A stretch of DNA of 64,000 nucleotides from Eutreptiella sp. 'Long Island Sound 2002' (GCA_964036045.1 OZ038385.1:42760367-42824366); one strand, 5' to 3'. Positions 13,606-23,638 are shown, counted from the first letter of the stretch. Numbers and translations: made by a program. The notes: generated by a model not told the origin, from the letters alone.

Positions 13606-13894
13606 TAAAGGTAAAGGTAAGTTGCTCGGGCGATCTCCGAACTCCAGCGTATCAGTGATCCCTACCTGTCCCTCGCAGCATCCCTTCCGGCTCGCGGGGT
13701 CACCGACACCCTAGCGCCTAGGACACTGCGTTCCTCCCCCACCGGGGTTCGAACCGACGCTGCATCCCTTCCGGCTCGCGGGGTCACCGACACCCTAGCG
13801 CCTAGGACAGTGCGTTTGGCCTCCACCGGGATTCGAACCGAGCACCTTTAGTTCAGGCGTCACGTGCATGACCGCTGAACTACGAGACCTTTTT
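13606..13894 (-). mobile_element. tRNA-derived SINE inserted in LINE-A ORF2
   Basis: The insertion is flanked by AAGCCCAAGCTGAGGG (13590-13605) and AAGTCCAAGCTGAGGG (13895-13910), a 16-bp target duplication with one mismatch. Removing the insert and one duplicate rejoins the LINE frame exactly (SWNAKPKLR to GAVKLAS). On the - strand the head has an A-box-like TAGTTCAGCGG (13872-13882) and a B box GGTTCGAATCC (13829-13839). A second B-box-like GGTTCGAACC lies at 13745-13754, because an 84-bp unit is duplicated (13678 and 13762). The tail on the - strand is a short TTTACC repeat. Confidence 0.85.
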
Positions 13895-13910
13895 AAGTCC
13901 AAGCTGAGGG

Positions 13911-14450
13911 GCGCAGTTAAATTAGCGTCTGTAGCGGGTCTGGCGGCTTATGTGGTGCCTAACCCTGGGCCCCTACCAGACTGTACCTACACTCATGGTA
14001 GCCGCATCGGCTCCCCCCCCTCATCTGGCTCCTCCGCTGTGCTACCGGATGGGCGCATCGTTGTCTGCAGGGTCCCTGGAAACCCCAACTCGTACAGAGC
14101 CGAACTGGTAGGAATCCTGCTTGGGTCCCACTTCTCCCCCCCCCATACCCGCCTACGGGTCGACTGTAAAGGTGCCATCGCCGCGGCCACAGGGTCCAAA
14201 CGCCCCATCAAGCACTCCAGATGGGTCCTGTGCGCCCGACAGTCCCTCCTCTCCAAAAATCAGTCCGTTGAGTGGGTTGAGGGCCACACTGGCCACCTGC
14301 ACCAAGAAAGATCCGACGAGTATGCCAAATACGGATCCACCCTTCCCCCCCCCCCACCGGACTCCCCACAAACCCCCTGGGATGTCATTGTCCGAGGCGA
14401 ACTCATGGAACCACCACATAAAAGCTGGACACATGTTGTACATGCAAAAC
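13911..14450 (+). pseudogene. LINE-A ORF2, RNase H domain
   Basis: RNase H removes the RNA strand after first-strand synthesis. Motifs are TYTHGSRIG, YRAELVGIL (catalytic Glu), LRVDCKGAIAA (second Asp) and WVEGHTGHLHQERSDEYAKYG (His and last Asp). The first motif is normally T-D-G-S. Here the codon at 13994-13996 is CAT (His), so the first catalytic Asp is missing and the domain should be inactive. The frame continues to EPPHKSWTHV and is then lost near 14430-14524 at the DIRS-like insertion. Confidence 0.75.
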
Positions 14451-14518
14451 AAAACAAATTCAGGCCATATGACTCCAGGTGCGCGCTCCTTTGTTCATGC
14501 TCGAGCCTGCGGCGCAAG

Positions 14519-14600
14519 GGATGACTGTGGTACGCCACGATGTCAGTCGCCCCAAGAAATCACGAAGCGGCCCCGATTGGACAAGACGCGATCTGAGAGG
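14519..14600. repeat. Direct repeat B, outer copy
   Basis: It begins GGATGACTGTGGTACGCC and ends GATCTGAGAGG. It matches 14780-14861 with about five substitutions, nearly all transitions. It probably represents the element's terminal 3' repeat. Confidence 0.8.
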
Positions 14601-14779
14601 GGTCAGGAAGAGAAGCTCCGAGGTAACAGTGACAGTGAATACTGGCATTGTGGTGTGTTCCAGGCACCGCTGCTAAGGACGGCGGGATTACCCGACTCGT
14701 CCATAATAGTCTGGCGGCTCTCGCCATCACAGACCGTCTCTCGGCACTGTGACGCGGCGGGCGTTCCCGTCTCGCGGAC

Positions 14780-14861
14780 GGATGACTGTGGTACGCCACG
14801 ATGTCAGTCGTCCCAGGAAATCACGAAGCGGCTCCGACCGGACAAGACGCGATCTGAGAGG
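14780..14861. repeat. Direct repeat B, inner copy
   Basis: This is the second copy of the 82-bp repeat, 179 bp from the outer copy. The last 14 or so codons of the recombinase-RT ORF (- strand) and its TGA stop lie within this repeat. Confidence 0.8.
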
Positions 14862-17800
14862 CAGCTGCCCCTCGACCCTTCGGGAAGTTAAGTAACCACA
14901 CAGGGCAGGGCAGGGAAGGGAAAGCCTGAAGCGCCATGAACTGATCCCAAGCCGCGGCCCCTGCAGCTGGAAAATTTCCCGCAAAGTCGCTGTCAATACG
15001 CGAGAAGCAATCAGCACGATTCCAATCCCCTGGCACCCATTCAAGAAAAACAGTCGACGGCGCCCTCTGTAAAAGATAAAAAGCCCGGCGCAAATTCCGA
15101 TTATGTCTATAGAGCCCTGATTTGGCGCGCATACTAGACATTTGTACTACCGCAGACTCATTGTCGCCGACGAGGCGGAACACTGGCCAGCCCACGTTGA
15201 CAATTAATCTCAGGCCCTGTACCAGAGAGTCCAGCTCAGCCTCTTGCTGCGTGGCGACATCCGGGGGGCGGTGAAAAACCCGCCCCCCCAGACCTGGACC
15301 CCAAACCCCTACTTTAAATCGGTCTCGGTCGAAGGCGGCATCCACAAAGAGCAGACCCCTGCCCGATTGCGACGGCGGCAGAATGGGGCGGGGGGACCAC
15401 CCGCGCCGCGCCATAACCAAGCAGTGGAGAGAGCTGAAAACCAGTTTGAGGGGGGTCGAGGGCAGGAAAGTTAGTCCCCAGGCGACGTGTGACCACCAGC
15501 CAGCCAGAAAGGGGCAAACGCCCACCTGGGGGCGAAGGGCCCAAGAAAGGCGCCCAATAACCCTTCTCGCAAACTTCCGGGACAGGGGCAACCGAGCAAT
15601 TCTAAGCCACAGGCCCACCAGAACCACCCACTGATCTTCAAGGACGAAAACCCCCCTGCTGGGCCCCGAAAGCACCAGCCTTTTCCCCATCCAGACGATG
15701 GACGGGACCGGGTCTAAAATGCTCTTGGGGCTGATGATGGCCCCCTCCTCGCGCAGCAAATCACTCAGGCGTCGCGCCGCACATTGAACATTGGACGCAC
15801 CAAAACCTATCACCAGAAAATCGTCAAGGTAATGGAGAAGCACGACAGTGACAAAATTCAACTTCTGCAGGAGGTACCCCAGTACCGTCTGGCACAGTAC
15901 AGGAGAAAATTGCCAACCGAAGGGAAGGCAGTTGAAGGCGTAGGACTGTCCATCTATAGACACGCGGAAAGTCTGACGGAACTCTTCAGGCAAGCGCAGG
16001 GTCCAAAACGCATTTTTCAAATCGACATGGCAAGCCAGCAGTTCATCACCAAGGGATGCCGACAGTTTAAGGCTGCGCAAGGCGCGCAAAAAAGGATCGT
16101 TCAGGTACGCGTCCGCACCAGGGGGAAGGTCGAAAAATCCCCGCGATTCATGCAGGAAATGCAACTGGATCAGGGACGCAAGGTCCTCAACCACGGGCAG
16201 GGAAAAGGACGGGGGTTTGCTGAAGTGCTGTCTGTTGAATTCAACCAGATGAACGATCATAGAAGCTTTCTCAGAATTCTTCTGGACGGGGAACAGCCAG
16301 CCATTGGGGGGAAGTGCGGCTTGACAGGGAGCGAGCACCCCATCTCGAACCAGAGCCCGAGCCATCACCAGGCCCTCAAAGGAAATGCCCCTGATATTGC
16401 GCAGCTGTCGGCTGGCAATCTCGAGTGTGTCATCCGGGGCCACGGCATGCCAGATGAAACTCGGTATATTTATATGACCTATGTCGCCGATCCCCCTGTC
16501 TAAAACCTCCGGAGAGAGACACACCAAAATCGGTTTTGGGGAGGTAGATTCACAGAAAACCGCCGCCCAAACTTCAGGAACCAAAGCGTCCAGAGCCAAG
16601 AGAACGGCCGGAATGAAATCAAGCACCCCAAGGTCCGCTGCGACAGAATCACCCCTCAACAACAATAGCCGAATCCGCGCCCTCACCAGACCCCTGTCCC
16701 TCGGGGCCACGCGCAAGCCTGCGCCAACGTGATCCAGCCAGAGCTGGCCTCGGGGGGAGTTCAACAGCGAGTTGACCGTGTCTTCCGAAACGTCGGAGGC
16801 GCAATGGCTTGGACCCCCCCCCCGTTCCCACGCACGACGGCGGCTGGGGGGGGGGGGGTTGTCTTGGCCGACTGCTGAACTTGGACGCGGAAGAAACGCT
16901 GGCGACGACAGTCCTGGGGGGCAACGGGGCAGGGGCGGGGCTGGGGGGGGGGGGGGGGCAGGTGGTTGCTCCCGGGGGCGGGGGGGTCCCGATGAAGAGC
17001 TGCTCGGAGCAGGGGGTTTGGGGGAGCCAGGGGCTCGCAAACGGGAGGACGGTGATCCCGATGGGGGGGAATGCCCCAGGGAAGAGCGGCGCGGGGGCTT
17101 GGGTTTCGGGGGGTTGCGGGCCCGCAGACGGGAGGGCTTCGTTGAAGTCGATGGCCTGTCGGTCTTTGGAGGGGGCTGCATTGCGTCCCCGGAGTCGTCC
17201 GCCTCCTCCCGGAACTCCTCCCCCCGCGTTCGCTTGGATCCGGTGGCCGGCAGGCGGGCCGGCTTCTCGTCGTCAGAGCAAAGTGCCAGCAGCGATTCAG
17301 GCCAAAACTCGCGGACTGAGGTGTCCAGCCACCGGACGCCCGATCTGGTGGGCCAAGGGAGCCGGAGGTGGTGGGGGAAGACGAAGTCGTCCGGCGCGGC
17401 CGCGTAGAAGTGCGCCATCCGCACCCCCGCCCACCTGCCCCACCAGCAGAGGTACCGCCAGGGCAGGCCAAGGAAGCGGAGGAAGGAGGCCCCCGCTCGG
17501 CGCCAGGAATGCCAACGGTAGGTGGCGTAGGGGCTGCTGTGGAGCAGGCGGGCCATGCCTTCCTCCAGAATCGCCGAGGACGGGACCAGGACCTCCCTTC
17601 CAGGGAACTTTTTCCGCAACCAGTGGGCCCATTCACCAGCGAACTTCCCCAGATCACGGGAGACCCATCGTGAGTCGCGTTTAAGACCCCAGAAGGCCAC
17701 GGACTTGGATCGAAGGCCCGACCTCCGGACTGATGCGATTTCGCTAACCCGTGCGAGGCTGCTGAAGGACATGACGGCGGCGGCAAAGACACCCCAATCC

Positions 17801-18294
17801 TCTGGTGACTGGCAGGCCTCGGCCATGACTTGGAGGACGTGTGGGCCTGCATAGGGTCTGTCCCCCGGGGCAGCCACCGGCGATTTGGCCAAGCGCCAGA
17901 GGCGTTCCCAGCGGAGAGGCGGTAACCAGTCCAGGAGCCAGACAGCATGCAAGGCGGAGACGCAGCCCCTGAGCGTCGCGGGCCTGTACCCCGAGCGGAA
18001 TAAGAGCAGAAGGACTTCCTCGGCCAGTCGCTGTGTGTCCTCGGCAGGCGTCTTGTTGTGGAAGAAGGCAAACCTCCGGAGGTGGGACCCGTGGGTGGAC
18101 CTGGTCCCCGGCTTCCACGTGCTGACCAGGCAGGCCTGCACACTGTCGGCGGGGTCGGCAAATCCCAAGTCCCGCCAGACCGCGGCGATGGATCCCCAGT
18201 CGACGAACTTCCCGGCCCACGGGGATAACGACTGTGACGGAACGACCAGCGCTGCCTCCGCAGAAATGGGCGCAGCAGACCCCAGGGAATCCCG
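14821..18294 (-). CDS. Tyrosine recombinase - reverse transcriptase - RNase H polyprotein of the DIRS-like element
   Basis: The frame is open from the codon after the Gag stop (18294) to TGA at 14821, about 1157 codons; there is no ATG near its start. Counting from 18168, the recombinase occupies roughly residues 1-270 with Arg140 (LARVSE), His220-x2-Arg223 (HSWR), Trp246 and Tyr255 (MAHFYA). A Pro/Ser/Arg-rich linker follows (about 310-450). RT then shows FPVQKNSEKASMIV, VDLKNAFW (motif A), LPFGWQFSP (motif B) and HYLDDFLVIG (motif C, about residue 770). RNase H shows LFVDAAF, QEAELDS, VGDNESAV and WNRAD. All catalytic residues I can check are present, so this ORF may be intact. The recombinase precedes RT in one chain, the reverse of the usual DIRS/Ngaro/PAT order. 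Integration would be by recombination of a circular DNA. Confidence 0.85.
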   Translation of the reverse strand, partial: RDSLGSAAPISAEAALVVPSQSLSPWAGKFVDWGSIAAVWRDLGFADPADSVQACLVSTWKPGTRSTHGSHLRRFAFFHNKTPAEDTQRLAEEVLLLLFRSGYRPATLRGCVSALHAVWLLDWLPPLRWERLWRLAKSPVAAPGDRPYAGPHVLQVMAEACQSPEDWGVFAAAVMSFSSLARVSEIASVRRSGLRSKSVAFWGLKRDSRWVSRDLGKFAGEWAHWLRKKFPGREVLVPSSAILEEGMARLLHSSPYATYRWHSWRRAGASFLRFLGLPWRYLCWWGRWAGVRMAHFYAAAPDDFVFPHHLRLPWPTRSGVRWLDTSVREFWPESLLALCSDDEKPARLPATGSKRTRGEEFREEADDSGDAMQPPPKTDRPSTSTKPSRLRARNPPKPKPPRRSSLGHSPPSGSPSSRLRAPGSPKPPAPSSSSSGPPRPREQPPAPPPPPAPPLPRCPPGLSSPAFLPRPSSAVGQDNPPPPSRRRAWERGGGPSHCASDVSEDTVNSLLNSPRGQLWLDHVGAGLRVAPRDRGLVRARIRLLLLRGDSVAADLGVLDFIPAVLLALDALVPEVWAAVFCESTSPKPILVCLSPEVLDRGIGDIGHINIPSFIWHAVAPDDTLEIASRQLRNIRGISFEGLVMARALVRDGVLAPCQAALPPNGWLFPVQKNSEKASMIVHLVEFNRQHFSKPPSFSLPVVEDLASLIQLHFLHESRGFFDLPPGADAYLNDPFLRALRSLKLSASLGDELLACHVDLKNAFWTLRLPEEFRQTFRVSIDGQSYAFNCLPFGWQFSPVLCQTVLGYLLQKLNFVTVVLLHYLDDFLVIGFGASNVQCAARRLSDLLREEGAIISPKSILDPVPSIVWMGKRLVLSGPSRGVFVLEDQWVVLVGLWLRIARLPLSRKFARRVIGRLSWALRPQVGVCPFLAGWWSHVAWGLTFLPSTPLKLVFSSLHCLVMARRGWSPRPILPPSQSGRGLLFVDAAFDRDRFKVGVWGPGLGGRVFHRPPDVATQQEAELDSLVQGLRLIVNVGWPVFRLVGDNESAVVQMSSMRAKSGLYRHNRNLRRAFYLLQRAPSTVFLEWVPGDWNRADCFSRIDSDFAGNFPAAGAAAWDQFMALQAFPSLPCPVWLLNFPKGRGAAASQIASCPVGAAS

Positions 18295-18297
18295 TCA
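18295..18297 (-). promoter_or_regulatory. Candidate leaky stop: UGA-CGG between Gag and the recombinase-RT frame
   Basis: On the - strand the Gag frame ends CCG TTT CTG GAG TGA CGG GAT TCC. The same frame is open from CGG onward into the recombinase with no other stop. UGA followed by CGG is one of the known readthrough contexts (seen in some plant RNA viruses, usually with a downstream hairpin). GCTGC and GCAGC, about 15-45 nt downstream, could pair. Confidence 0.5.
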
Positions 18298-19314
18298 CTC
18301 CAGAAACGGGCAGCGCCGGATCCAGTGGCGGACTACCTCCCCCTTGCCGCGGCACGTCTTACAGGGGCCCACAGGGTCTTCCGTCGTGTTAACCCACTCC
18401 CCCTTCTGGATCTCGAAGAATTCGGCCCCATCGATGTACTTAAAGCGCCCCCGCATGACCTTCTTCAGCCGCATTCCCGCCTCGCTCAGCCCAGGCTCGA
18501 GGCGAATATCGTCCCCCGACTGCGGCCCCGAAGTTGAAGACGTTCCGGACTTCCCCTCGTATCTCTGCTTGTACGTGTTGGCCGATGAGTAAACCAGGGA
18601 CCAAAGGCCCTCCAGCAGGCATTGAAGCCGACGCTGTAGGTGATCCGGGTCGGAAGCCTCCATATTGACGTCGTCCCCAGCTGGCTTGCGGTTCTGCCAA
18701 GTCGTGTGATCCTGTTTGTCGGCGTCGGAGAGACCGAGATGGATGGCCTTCATGGCCTCGTCCGTCATCTTTGGGATCATGACCAGAGCCGCCGGCTGGG
18801 GTGTCTCAAACCTGAGAAAACTCGCCAAGAGGAACAGGGCCCGATTGATCCATTGCGGGTGGTTCGTGGCAGCATTGATCTCGTGGAGGGCTTTTAGTGA
18901 CAGGTCCGGGATCCGCAGCTGCACCTTAGCCGGTGCCTCGGTGATGCTCTGTACCTTGCTCGCCAGTGACTCGATAAGCTTTCCCTGATCCTCCAGCAGT
19001 TTCAGGATGGAAGGGTCGACCTGGGACGGCTGCTGCGGGGCTGAAGATGGCGGTGCAGTCTTCCGGAAGGCCCTGGTCCCCATGTCCAGCGTGACGTCCT
19101 CAAGAAGCATGTAGCCCACGACATGGGCACCCGTGAACGATACAGAAGCTGCAAAATCGCTTACCCAGGCCTCGCCGCCATGGTCCAGACCCTTGAGCTC
19201 CTTTGTCAGGGCCAGTCACTTGCGGGCCCATGTTCGTGCATCCGAGCCCTGCTTGAACTCGCAGTGGACGTCTCCCTCCAGGTAGTCGTCGAAGGACAGG
19301 GTGTTCTCCGCCAT
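18298..19314 (-). pseudogene. Gag-like protein of the DIRS-like element
   Basis: The start is ATG at 19314 (MAENTLSFDDYLEGD), about 340 codons in total. A TGA at 19216-19218 interrupts the frame after 32 residues, and the same frame then continues LALTKELKGLDHGG without a shift. The C-terminus has a CX2CX8HX4C zinc knuckle (CKTCRGKG...HWIRRC), typical of nucleic-acid-binding Gag. The middle segment (LSLKALHEINAATNHPQWINRALFLL) is helical in character. The normal role would be packaging element RNA. The premature TGA could be a decay mutation or a recoded codon; decay is simpler. Confidence 0.7.
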
Positions 19315-19526
19315 GGTAATTGCTGCTTGGCCAACTGGTCAAACTTCAGGTCAAGAATGAGCAGCTCTCAATGAGTTCAAGGGAGGACAGCTACTCGGCC
19401 TGTGCAGCAAAAGAACAGAACCTTCACTGAAGGCCCCGTTATAATATAAAAAGTTCTGTGATGCGAGAATAGCACACTGCAGTCACGAAACAAAATAGGA
19501 GCACAACTCCTGTTACTGGGGTAACA

Positions 19527-20060
19527 GTGGATCTGGTGGCCCAGCACACCCATGACAACTTCCACTCCTCCTCCTGGCACCCCCTGAGGTATAAGAGGCT
19601 GGCCTGGCACAAGTGGCTGTTCGGCATTCAGTCGCGCCGAGGCTACAGCCACTACGCCACATACTGGAGCGACACGTCCCCCCAGAGTGCGTGTGGCCAC
19701 TGCCATGTGCGGCACAACATGAGCGTGCACGGCGTCGTTGCCCACTGCTCCCCCTCACACCCCCTGGTCCGTGCGTGGATACATGCTTGGCCCCAGACCT
19801 CTATTGTCTCGTCGTGGCGTGCCACAGCACATCGGCGCGATCTGCGCATCGCGGGCAGGCTGGCTGTACCCTGCTCCCTCTACCACACACTCCGCGTGTC
19901 CCTGGGAGGATCCAGAGCAGCGCGACGGGCCATTGGTTCCTATCAGCGCAAAGTGCTTGACGCAGTCAACACGGTTTTGGCGGACGATATCCCCCCCCCC
20001 TCCTCCAAACCAAATGCATTCGACCCTGCCGATTGGAGGCCCCTCACACGCCCCGTGTAA
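19527..20060 (+). pseudogene. LINE-A ORF2, C-terminal segment after the nested element
   Basis: This is the open frame HTHDNFHSSSWHPLRYKRLAW followed by a Cys/His cluster (CGHCHVRHNM...VVAHC), a layout common at the C-terminus of RNase-H-bearing LINE ORF2 proteins. It ends TRPV then TAA at 20058-20060, 53 bp before the LINE 3' end. It has no start of its own and is the displaced end of ORF2, whose RNase H lies about 5 kb upstream. Confidence 0.7.
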
Positions 20061-20113
20061 CCCTGCCGTTGCACCCCACCCCCTTTTTACACGCTCCCCT
20101 ACCCCCTGCAGGT

Positions 20114-20125
20114 CGGAGCAAGGAT
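20114..20125. other. Right target-site duplication of LINE-A
   Basis: CGGAGCAAGGAT is identical to 7532-7543. The satellite monomer resumes directly after it. Confidence 0.85.
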
Positions 20126-23100
20126 TAATGGAGACTGCGAGGTGTAGCTAGGCCCACTTGGGCAGAACCGTAGCAATGTTCTTTGTCATGACCCTAGTCT
20201 CACAAATTGCATAGAAGATGGTAGCTCCGCAGTGTTCCCCCGTACGGGGGCTAGTTTTGTGCATTCTTTGGTCGAATGTGATGTGGAAAAACGAAACTTT
20301 GAGTGGGGCAAAGCTGCGGAGGAAGGATTAATGGAGATTGCAAGCTGTAGCATCGCCCACTTGGGCAGAACCGTGGCAATGTTCTTTGTCATGACCCTAG
20401 TCTCAGAAATGGCATGGATGATGGTAGCTCTGCAGCGTTCCCCCGCAAGGGCCCTACTTTTGTGTATTGTTGGGTCAAATGTGATGTGGAAAAACTAAAC
20501 TTTGAGTGGGGCAAAGCTGCGGAGGAAGGATTAATGGAGATTGCAAGCTGTAGCTACGCCCACTTGGGCAGAACCGTGGCAATGTTCTTTGTCATGACCC
20601 TAGTCTCAGAAATTGCATAGAAGATGGTAGCTCTGCAGCGTTCCCCCGCAAGGGGCCTACTTTTGTGTATTCTTTGGTCAACTGTGATGTGGAAAAACCA
20701 AACTTTGAGTAGGACAAAGCTGCGGAGGAAGGATCAATGGAGGCTGCAAGGTGTAGGTAGGCCCACTTGGGCAGAACCGTGGCTGTTCTTTGTCATGACC
20801 CCAGTCTCACAAATTGCATAGAAGGTGGTAGCTCCGCGGCATTCCCCTGCACAGGGCCTACTTTTGTGTATCCTTTGGTCAAATGTGATGTGGAAAAACC
20901 AAACTTTGAGTGGGGCAAAGCTGCGGAGGAAGGGTTAATGGTGGCTGCAAGGTGTAGCTAGGCCCACAAGGGCAAAACCGTAGCAATGTTCTTTGTCATG
21001 ACCCTAGTCTCACAAATTGCATGGAAGATGGTAGCTCCGCGGCGTTCCCCCGTATGGGGGCTACTTTTGTGCATTCTTTGGTCGAATGTGACGTGGAAAA
21101 ACCAAAGTTTGAGTGGGGCAAAGCTGCGGAGGAAGGACTAATGGAGATCGCACGATGTAGCATCGCCCACTTGGGCAGAACCGTGGCAATGTTTTTTGTC
21201 ATGACCCTAGTCTCAAAAATGGAATGGATGATGGTAGGTCTGCAGCGTTCCCCCGCAAGGGGCCTACTTTTGTGTATTGTTGGGTCAAATGTGATGTGGA
21301 AGAACTAAACTTTCAGTGGTGCAAAGCTGCGGAGCAAGGATTAATGGAGATTGGAAGCTGTAGCTACGCCCACTTGGGCAGAACCGTGGCAATGTTCTTT
21401 GTCATGACCCTAGTCTGCAGCGTTCCCCCCGCACGGGGCCTACTTTTGTGTATTCTTTGGTCAAATGCGATGTGGAAAAACCAAACTTTGAGTGGGGCAA
21501 AGCTGCGGAGCAAGGATTAATGGAGGCTGCAAGGTGTATCTGGGCCCACTTGGGCAGAACGGTGGCAATCTTAGCGTTCCCCCGCACGGGGGGTACTTTT
21601 GTGTATTCCTTGGTCAACTGTGACGTGGAAAAACCAAACTTTGAGTGGGGCAAAGCTGCGGAGCAAGGATTAATGGAGGCTGCAAGGTTTAGCTAGGCCC
21701 AGTTGGGCAGAATCGCAGCAATGTTCTTTGTCATGACCCTAGTCTCACAAAATGCATAGAAGATGGTAGCTCCGCAGCGTTCCACCGGACCGGGCCTACT
21801 TTTCTGTATTCTTTGGTCAAATGTGATGTGGAAAAACCAAACTTTGGGTGGGGCAAAGCTACGGAGGAAGGTTTGATTAAGACTGCAATGTGTAGCTAGG
21901 CCCTCTTGGGCAGAACCGTGGTAATGTTCTTTGTCATGACCCTAGTCTCACAAATTGCATAGAAGATGGTAATTCCGCAGCGTTCCCCCGCACGCGGCCT
22001 ACTTTTGTGTATTCTTTGGTCAACTGTGACGTGCAAAAACCAAACTTTGAGTGGGGCAAAGCTGCGGAGGAAGGATTAATGGCGGCTGCAAGGTGTTGCC
22101 AGGCAAACTTGGGAGGAACCGTGGCAATGTTCTTTGTGATCACTGTAGTCTCACAAATTGCAGAAAGGATGGTCGCTCCGCAGCGTTCAGCCGCACGGGG
22201 CCAACTTTTGTGTATTCTTTGGTCAACTGTGATGTGGAAAAACCAAACTTTGAGTGGGGCAAAGCTGCGGAGGAAGGATTAATGGAGTTTGCAAGGTGTA
22301 GCTAGGCCCACTTGGGCAGAACCGTGGCAATGCTCTTTGTCGTGACCCTAGACTCACAATTTGCATAGAAGATGGTAGCTCCGCAGCGTTCCCCCGCACG
22401 GGACCTGCTTTTGTGTATTCTTTGGTCAAATGTGATGTGGAAAAACCAAACTTTGAGTGGGGCAAAGATGCGGAGCAAGGAGTAATGGAGGTAGCAAGGT
22501 GTATCTAGGCCGGCTTGGGCAGAACCGTGGCAATCTTAGCGTTCCCTCGCACGGGGGGTACTGTTGTGTATTCCTTGGTCAACTGTGACGTGGAAAAACC
22601 AAACTTTGAGTGGGGCAAAGCTGCGGAGCAAGCATTAATGGAGGCTGCAAGGTGTTGCCAGGCAAACTTGGGAGGAACCGTGGCAATGTTCTTTGTGATC
22701 ACTGTAGTCTCACAAATTGCAGAAAGGATGGTCGCTCCGCAGCGTTCACCCGCACGGGGCCAACTTTTGTGTATTCTTTGGTCAACTGTGATGTGGAAAA
22801 ACCAAATTTTGAGTGGGGCAAAGCTGCGGAGGAAGGATTAATGGAGTTTGCAAGGTGTAGCTAGGCCCACTTGGGCAGAACCGTGGCAATGCTCTTTGTC
22901 GTGACCCTAGACTCACAATTTGCATAGAAGATGGTAGCTCCGCAGCGTTCCCCCGCACGGGACCTGCTTTTGTGTATTCTTTGGTCAAATGTGATGTGGA
23001 AAAACCAAACTTTGAGTGGGGCAAAGATGCGGAGCAAGGATTAATGGAGGTAGCAAGGTGTATCTAGGCCGGCTTGGGCAGAACCGTGGCAATCTTAGCG

Positions 23101-23638
23101 TTCCCTCGCACGGGGGGTACTGTTGTGTATTCCTTGGTCAACTGTGACGTGGAAAAACCAAACTTTGAGTGGGGCAAAGCTGCGGAGCAAGCATTAATGG
23201 AGGCTACAAGGTGTAGCTAGGCCAACTTGGGGAGAACCTTGGCAATGTTCTTTGTCATGACCCTAGACTCACAAATTGCATAGAAGATGGTAGCTCCGCA
23301 GCATTCCCCCGCACGGGGCCTACTTTTGTGTATTCTTTGGTCAAATGTGATGTGGAAAAAGCAAACTTTGCGTGGGGCAAAGCTGCGCAGCAAGGATTAA
23401 TGGAGGCTGCAAGGTGTATCTAGGCCCACTTGGGCAGAATGGTGGCAATCTTAGCGTTCCCCCGCACGGGGGGTAATTTTGTGTATTCCTTGGTCAACTG
23501 TGACGTGGAAAAACCAAACTTTGACTGGGGCAAAGCTGCTGAGGAAGGATTAATGGAGGCTGCAAGGTGTTGTGAGGCCCACTTGTGCAGAACCGCGGCA
23601 ATGTTCTTTGTCACGACCCTACTCTCACAAATTGTATA

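Larger units (their letters stand above)
14519..19520 (-). mobile_element. DIRS-like (tyrosine recombinase) retrotransposon nested in LINE-A
   Basis: The block interrupts LINE-A ORF2 between RNase H and the C-terminal segment. On the - strand it encodes Gag, then a tyrosine recombinase fused to RT-RNase H. Two direct repeats (14519-14600 and 14780-14861, 82 bp, about 5 mismatches) lie at its 3' side, as the B repeats do in elements with split direct repeats. I could not find the matching A repeat at the right end; only the 10-mer GGTAACAGTG is shared (14622-14631 and near 19520). The exact outer boundaries are therefore uncertain, and the LINE side of the left junction could lie anywhere from about 14430 to 14518. 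Confidence 0.75.
7544..20113 (+). mobile_element. LINE-A: non-LTR retrotransposon inserted in the satellite, carrying nested SINE and DIRS-like elements
   Basis: The 12,570-bp insertion lies between identical 12-bp satellite segments. After subtracting the nested SINE (289 bp) and the DIRS-like element (about 5 kb), the LINE is about 7.2 kb. It carries a long ORF1, then ORF2 with an APE-type endonuclease, RT, RNase H and a Cys/His C-terminal segment. The 3' end (CCCCTGCAGGT) has no poly(A). The copy is inactive: ORF1 has two apparent frameshifts, ORF2 has at least one frameshift and two in-frame TAGs, and both nested insertions cut ORF2. Confidence 0.85.

Noticed and set aside
13815-13893. 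Functional tRNA gene
   Set aside because: A and B boxes are present, but the anticodon loop lacks the invariant T before the anticodon, and the segment is part of a SINE with a target duplication.
15784-16503. 239-codon + strand ORF
   Set aside because: Antisense to the RT domain, which has clear motifs on the - strand.
16761-18161. 466-codon - strand ORF and overlapping + strand ORFs up to 291 codons
   Set aside because: Shadows of the GC-rich recombinase and linker; only the frame ending at 14821 carries motifs.
14622-19530. GGTAACAGTG as a target duplication of the DIRS-like element
   Set aside because: Only 10 bp, and it would leave the outer 82-bp repeat outside the element; DIRS-type elements usually make no duplication.
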